Shown here in pieces: positions 57,901 to 64,000 of a stretch of DNA of 64,000 nucleotides; position 1 is the stretch's first letter; each line of letters opens with the position of its first letter. The stretch spans positions 495,893,370 through 495,957,369 of the forward strand of contig VDFB02270651.1 of NCBI GenBank assembly GCA_007258455.2, in the 5' to 3' direction. This DNA comes from Sequoia sempervirens (Eukaryota; Streptophyta; Pinopsida; Cupressales; Cupressaceae). The position numbers and the translations under genes are program-made. Below the pieces are notes generated by a model that saw only the letters and a program-made list of their open reading frames with translations, did no database searches and was not told the DNA's origin.

Positions 57901-58938
57901 CTAAGGTAAGGTAACTCATGCACCAGGATTTTGGTCTTGTAGGATACATTTTTCTATGTCTGGTTCCTCCACCTCCATCTCCAAAGTGAAGAGTCCAGCA
58001 GATGGGTCCGTATATTCATTACTTTGAAGACAGTATTCACTTACAATGCTTTCAGGGTCATCTATTTCATAGTAACTTACTCCTGCAAAGCTTTGAGGTC
58101 GAAGAAGGATGCTGAATTTTTCAATCTGTGGTTCGTCCTCCATCTCATCATCTCCAAAGTGGATTTAGTCCAGCAGCTGGGTGCATCATTCATTATGTAA
58201 TGGTTGATAGGATTGAGTGCAAATTTCATGGTTGGAACATCATAGTAATTATTTGCTTATGAGCTTTGAGGCGAAGAACTTGCTGAAGAAACAATCTGTA
58301 TTTGTTCGTAGATGATCTCATCTAATGTTGAAAAATATGGATTTATTATGAAGCTGGAAAATTCATCATGGTAATGTAATGGTTGATAGGATTGAGTGCA
58401 AATAGGCATGGTTGGAACATCAAGATTATCATGCTTATGAGCTGTTAAGGAAATGGGTTCTTCAAGCTGATCATGAGGAGGAGACATGGCTTCTGTTGTT
58501 GCAAGATTTAAATCTGAAATTGAAGGATTGGAAGTTAGATCACACGAACCTTTGGGAGACGATGATTTCTGAAGACTCTGGTGCAAGGATTTTGCTTCAA
58601 TCAATGGTCCAGCCAACTCATCTTGCTGCAGATTTGGGTGAGTTTCATTATCATCATTATTGGTATCTGATTCACTATTTTGACTCATAGATGATCTATC
58701 TTGCAATGAATCACTACTGGGCTGTGTGTGTATATCTTCTTTCTTGCTTGTACTTGTACTTTGAATCTTATCATTACTCCCCATGAGAGAGATTGCAAGA
58801 TTGTTTTCTTTTGTGTTCATGCCCAAAGATGCGCCTTCATGCGATCCACATATTTGGTGATGACGATTTCCTTGCCAATGTCTGTCAACCCTAGCATTGT
58901 TAGGTATGTATCCTTTGTTTTCATCATGTGAGCCTACC
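57900..58938 (-). CDS. last exon of an unrecognised host gene, with duplicated C-terminal units
   Basis: The minus strand has an acceptor-like TGCTTGTTGCAG just before 58938. It is followed by an open frame to a stop near 58257 (about 226 codons: N/H-rich start with RHWQGNRHHQICGSHEGA, then S/D/N/Q-rich low complexity with SMSQNSESDTNNDDNE, then DVPTMPICTQSYQPLHYH and DEIIYEQIQIVSS). Downstream another open stretch (57916-58143) encodes EDEPQIEKFSILLRPQSFAGVSYYEIDD. The low-complexity style resembles the disordered tail of plant transcription factors, but no DNA-binding domain is in view, so I do not name a family. The upstream exon(s) should lie to the right. Tandem duplication has multiplied the C-terminal end. 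Confidence 0.5.
57930..58435. repeat. three diverged tandem units of about 175 bp in the exon
   Basis: Shared words mark the units. GGTTGATAGGATTGAGTGCA...ATGGTTGGAACATCA lies at 58201-58241 and 58380-58422. CATCTCCAAAGT...GTCCAGCAG..GGGT lies at 57976-58009 and 58149-58182. GCTTTGAGG.CGAAGAA lies at about 58091 and 58263. The units now read in different frames. Confidence 0.75.
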
Positions 58939-58946
58939 TGCAACAA

Positions 58947-61200
58947 GCATATATTAATGGATTTAATTAACTTGGTACAAAGCCTTTTACAGTCAAACTA
59001 ACTAGAGTAAACAAAATCCTGTACTCTTTTTTCTTTGCACAACATTGCTAACGGTGCAAAACAATCATAACTTTAGATTAGATCTTGTTCAACTTCTATG
59101 TCTATGCACAAGATCTAATGCATCACAGAGCTAATCCAAGCTACTAGAAAAGCAAATTTCAAATTTGTTGTTTTCAAAATCCACTATAAAAAATTCCACT
59201 ATCAAACTTTGAACATTACACTGCGACTAAATTTCTTAACATTCTCTTTGGTGCACTCACTTCGAATAGTTTCCCATTGGAAATATCAAACCGGATACTA
59301 ACTTTCGATAAGAAGTAATAAACAATTATAATAATTGAGGCATCAATTGGCTTGGAAGTGGTAATTTCCAAGTAATCTTAATACATCAGAGTTATACAAA
59401 ACATTCCTGCCTCAGCTTTCAACTCACAATAACAAGATTAATAAAAAACCAGTGCCATATTAAGAATAGAATTCTGTTTCCTTTTTAAAGGAGACAACAT
59501 TTCAATAAGTGATTTTACATATATATATCTCCCAAGGATCCAGAATCTCCAGCCTTCCTTGTCGACTCAAATCCAGAAAAGCTCTTATTCTTTCTAATTT
59601 TCTTCTTGCTTTACGAATAAACTAGCCAGTTTCTCTAAACTGAATTAAGTAGTTTTTCTGACATTCATTCTTTTTTAAGTAGTAGTTTCTAAAATAATCG
59701 TAAGCAAAGAACATCACTTCTATTCTGAAACAAATCAATACAATATCAATTTTTTTTTGGAACTTTTAAAAGGAACCTTTTTTTAGGGTGAGGTCTCATG
59801 GGGTTTGGGGATCTATTTTGAAGGAGTAAGGAGTCTCATGAAAAAAAAAATTAATAATGCTACAGGATAAATTAGAATCTTTTCCTCAACAATAGCAGCC
59901 TCTAATTTTTAGATAAAAAACTTCAGCAGGTGCAAAAGGGGTGGGGCTAGAAATTGCCCCACCAGCTTAAACTTTTTTCTGTCATTTGTCAATCATATGA
60001 AAATTTAAAATTCTCACCAATTAATTTTTTTGTTATTTTATATTTATTTAAGCTGTTGAATTGAATATGCAAAATAATAAAATTCATGAGACCCCACCCT
60101 TAATGCTGTACATTTTTTAATCTACTCTTCCCTGCTCACTACTAGCTGCTAGATAACAAGCTCCACAATTTAATGAGGAAAAATATAAGATATGAAAGTT
60201 CAGTTGTAGATAGTGAGGAATCAAAATAAAGCAACTATTGTTTAATTATAAATTTGCCATCTGACTATCCATTTTGTATTATCTTACCTCTAAAATATTC
60301 ATAATTTAAGATTTTTCTTAAAAATAAAATTCTTAAACAACTATAATGCAGGATATGGAAGTTCAGCTATGATGGAAAGTAGGGTTAAAATTAGGCAACT
60401 ACTGTTCAACCACAAAATTATCATGCGGCTACATATTTTCTCTCTCTCCCTTTTTACCTTTTTTTTAAATTTTAATTTTAAAGGGAATTTTGAACAGTGC
60501 CTGCTAAAACATATTTGCATGGGACCCTGATTTTCAGTGCAGTGCATAAGTGTCTCTCCACTGAGTAACGTATCACACCAACAGTGGTAGCATTTTTACT
60601 GCTACTTCGTTGTTGTTCTCTTACAATAAAAAGTTAATTTGAGCTTTTATTACCGGTAGGATGGGAGAATTAGGGAAGGTTCTCATACAACTGTTTAATT
60701 TATTTTGATCATTGTTTAAATTTTTTAGGAGTAATTTGTGAGGTTGGTGGTCTTATGAATTTTGGTTTGCTGCTTATTTTTAAACAGTCATCTAAAAAAT
60801 ATGCAGTTATTATTTATTTGCATGTATGACTGAATAATATCATTAATAATTTTTGTAGATAAAATTTGGAGGGAAAAATTGAAGGCAAATGAAAAAGAGG
60901 GAAAAAAAATTTATGGAGCCACTTGACAATTTTTCAATATGCAGCTGCTTCTTATTAGTTATTTCCAGCCCCTTTTCAGAGCATATTTTCAATTTCTAAA
61001 CAATAGTTGCTCCACCAAAATAAGAAAGATTCTAAATTATCCTTTTCCTACAATTTTAAATTTGCATGGGAACACTTCAGCGGCTTAAATATAAGCAGAA
61101 AATACACTTAAACAGCAACATAAGATTAAAAGATAAATTTTTTATTAATATTTGTTGACTATAAATGTAATTTATTATTGTGATTTTAAGAAGCTGCTCT
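58947..61200. other. no gene recognised (possible intron or 5' flank)
   Basis: AT-rich with several homopolymer runs. If the exon ending at 58938 belongs to a gene to the right, this is its intron. No further exon was recognised. Confidence 0.4.
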
Positions 61201-61405
61201 CATTTTTCATTTGGGAGGCCTAAACATTGAACACCCTTTTTTTTTCATTCAAAACTGTCATGGCAGCTGCATGTGTAAGTTGAATTCTATCATTGTGTAG
61301 ATTAAGTATGAGTGAGAACAGAGCGTAGAAATTTTGTATCAATATTCGAACTGATTTATAGAGGAAGAAAGGAGATAGCTTACTTGGGAGGTGTCCTGCC
61401 TCAAT

Positions 61406-61417
61406 TGGTATTAGAGC
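61406..61417 (+). promoter_or_regulatory. primer-binding-site-like motif after a possible LTR end
   Basis: TGGTATTAGAGC, one base from the initiator-Met site, preceded by CTGCCTCA (a CA-ended LTR would finish at 61403). The upstream 150 bp look like a U5 region, but the LTR start and a second copy were not found. Probably a relic of an LTR element. Confidence 0.4.
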
Positions 61418-62710
61418 AATCCATGATGCTGTGAGGACACAAGTGGTATAGCACATAGTTTACATAGTCGGAATTGGAGAGTACTCAGCAAGCCCAAAAA
61501 TTTTGATTCGGGAAAAATTCAGCAAATGTGTGTGGATAGTTATGTATGTGTATACTCAGGACTGCACTGTGCACACATATATATCTATAAACATACACAG
61601 GATGCCAAGTTTGCATGCATATACACACACAGACATATTTATACACACACAAACATGCCAAGTTTGTGGGTTTTTTGTGAGCTACTGATGATTACTTGAT
61701 AATTTGGCAGGAGAAAATCCATCTACATACTGCCTGCGAGTAAAAGCAGAAATTATTCGGCATTCAAATTTTTTCGAAATTACTCGGCTACTCGGAGAGT
61801 ATGTAAACTATGACATGCGCAACTGTAGAAAAAAAAGGGGAAAATAAATTAAAAGTTGATTGTCTGACAAATAGAACAGCTGAAGGTTGGTGTGAAGTGA
61901 AGAATTCAAGAAGAGCTTAAACAGCTGGCATCTTTGGATTTGAACTTTAGTCAAAACAAAGTGTTGGATGCAAGAGTTGATAACTTAGTTAATAAAGTAC
62001 CTGTGTGTTGGAGGTGGAAGGTTGACAGTTGGAGTCACAGAAAAGTTAGAGAAAGAAATGGATCAAGAGAAGAACCATTTATAAAGAATGAGAGTAATAT
62101 GTCGGGTAAGACCCATAAAAGAGGTGGCTAGAAGAGCTGTAATGTTGAGTCAACGTGACACAAAGTAAGTTGCAGAAGCGGACAAAGTTAAACATTATTC
62201 ATCCAAGAGGTTTGTAAAGATGATAAAATAGAAGAGAAAAAACCATTGTGCAGTTAAAGTTGAAAAGAGGTTGACTGACGCAAATTTTACCTTTCAAAAA
62301 TGATTCAACAAAAGAAGAGGGTACATATTGATCATTCTGGAGGTTTGTAAATATGATAAACGAGAAAAGGAGAGAAAAAATAAGGTGCATCTATTGTTGC
62401 AAGGCTGCAAAGAGGTTGACTGAAGCAGATATGCGTTTCAAAAAAGGTGCAACAAAGGAATAAACAGTAACTGAGGGAGATGCAATCAAGACTGCACCAT
62501 GAGATGGAACGATGAAGAGAAAATTAGATTTTGGAGTATGGAAAACATCCATGAAAATGGGGGAAGAATGAGGATTGCTAGCACCGAGGAAGAGGATGAC
62601 CATGCCACGAGGGCTTACATAAAATTGAGATGCTGGAAATAAGCAAAAAGTGTAAATCCAAATGTTGAGGAAAAAGATACAAACAGGGGAGAGGACCTGA
62701 GTACGTTTCA
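61418..62710 (+). other. possible interior of an LTR relic, with repeats
   Basis: CA/TG-rich words at 61530-61670. At 62200-62460 a roughly 138-bp unit occurs twice (GAGGTTTGTAAA.ATGATAAA... and AGAGGTTGACTGA.GCA...TTTCAAAAA). A short open stretch (61934-62131) is helical but not assignable. Confidence 0.4.
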
Positions 62711-64000
62711 ATAGTTGTGATAGTAGTTGTTTATATAATGTCCAATATTTTTATCAATATTGGACCAGTAGTTGTGACTTTAAAGTTGTTAGTGTTGATG
62801 ATGACTACCCATAATTAAACAAAATGTATTCCTTTGATCTAAAAAGCAACCAATCATGTGATTCCACATCAGTGCTCAATAAAATATGCTATGAATGCAC
62901 AAGTATTGGTCTCACCTTTTTTTTTGGGCCTTTTTGGACACCTTGACAAAAAGCATGCTGATGTGGCATCATATTTGATGATGTGGCCCTGAAACCTAAG
63001 TTATAAGTAGGGGACTTGCCAAATAAGCTGCTGTAAAAAATTGGGAGTGATTTGAAATTTCCACATAGGATAATTAGAAGCGCGAAGTTAGAGTGCACAA
63101 CTACTCTAGAAAAAGAACGAATTGCAGAGAAAATGAACATTGTTCAGGACACTGCCATAGCTGATGAAGATGATGATGTATGCTAAACAAGTTACAACGG
63201 CTGCTTCCATGGAGCACGGAAATTAATCTAAAAAGAAAAGAGTACCGTCTCATGGTGACACAATTTCATTTACACTTGCGACATTGATGACAAAGAACAA
63301 CTGTTACCAGATCCCAACATTACAAGCAAGGTGGAATGTCATAAGTAAGTGAAAAAATGATTTTTTTTTGAAATGGTGAATATGAGAGCAGAAGAAGCAC
63401 CCATCTTTTTTAATTAGGGTAAAGCTTTTATCCGGAGCTATGAACAAGAACAAGGGATTTTGAAAGGGTCCTACGTGTAATGTCATTTTTTCTCTTATGG
63501 TTATTAAGTATTAAATATTAGCAACAAATTTAATATAACAAATATTAGAGTTAATATAATTTATAATATGTAATATTATCAAAATAAATCAAAATAAATG
63601 TGAATAATTAATGTAAGCTACAAATATGTGACAATTAAATAATCAACATAGTAAATGGAATAACACCTCCACATAGATTAATCATATTAACACCAAATCA
63701 TATAGACAATATTCCCAATATTATTGAATCAATGGTTCTCAATACTTATCTTAAAGTCATGGAAAGACTACTATCCGCAAGCAGAGGAATGGTTATAGAT
63801 CTAGGTCGTTTCCCAGCACAAACACCACTGGAAGAACCGGTTCTTGCACAGTATCAACTTGTCTTCACAGCATAAACTCAGCCCTAGCTAGGACAACACT
63901 CCCAGAGTAACCCCGAGTTGGACATACGCTATGTGCCCCTTTCCGATAAGCAAACGTCACCTTAGACCCTGAACCTCAACTCCCAAACCTCCCTTCACCC
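62711..64000. other. no gene recognised
   Basis: AT-rich to about 63650, with T and A runs. The last 250 bp are noticeably more GC-rich, with no open frame of note and no recognised repeat; a transposon or gene edge may begin there but cannot be named. Confidence 0.35.

Noticed and set aside
57900..58938. Naming the gene as NAC, MYB or another transcription factor
   Set aside because: Only the disordered-looking C-terminal part is present; no DNA-binding domain is visible.

Overview
The window looks like nuclear DNA from a plant with a large, repeat-packed genome, most likely a gymnosperm. That is inferred from three things: several generations of nested LTR retrotransposons, single elements of 7-14 kb, and a host gene whose first three exons are followed by at least 27 kb with no recognisable next exon. 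No bacterial, organellar, rRNA or intact tRNA gene was seen.

Layout. 432-938: a tRNA-derived SINE with a perfect 15-bp target duplication. About 1630-4850: a decayed hAT transposon (BED finger, DUF659 core, C-terminal dimerisation region). 5041-26687 (minus strand): a Ty3-gypsy chromovirus with 1.3-kb LTRs, initiator-Met primer site, gag, protease, RT, RNase H, integrase and chromodomain. Its gag gene was split at TGGAT by a second LTR element (10301-24519, plus strand, 14.2 kb) that has no pol genes but carries two long decayed reading frames of unknown function and a degenerate repeat array in its leader. That element was in turn hit at GATGG by a third, now a solo LTR (17263-19051). 27093-27692 (minus): exons 1-3 of the topoisomerase VI B-subunit gene TOP6B. 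The retrotransposon nest lies in or beyond its third intron.

28931-38575: a Tat/Ogre-like non-autonomous LTR element with gag/protease remnants and, in its leader, an array of imperfect palindromes and a minisatellite. 38576-42710: a fragment with an LTR and primer site pointing to the minus strand. 42856-about 55290: the 3' part of another Tat-type element (integrase C-terminus, long spacer with an antisense plant-mobile-domain reading frame, 3' LTR). Its LTR is split by a 5'-truncated LINE (48907-54388). 57900-58938 (minus): the last exon of an unrecognised host gene with tandemly duplicated C-terminal coding sequence. 58947-64000: mostly AT-rich intergenic or intronic DNA with one LTR/primer-site relic.

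Only TOP6B looks like a healthy gene; every transposon protein carries stops or frameshifts. The main biological lead is the 14.2-kb element and its host chromovirus: they share primer site, polypurine tract, LTR head and an LTR hairpin, which suggests that an element without its own polymerase was copied by chromovirus enzymes while carrying its own unusual proteins.
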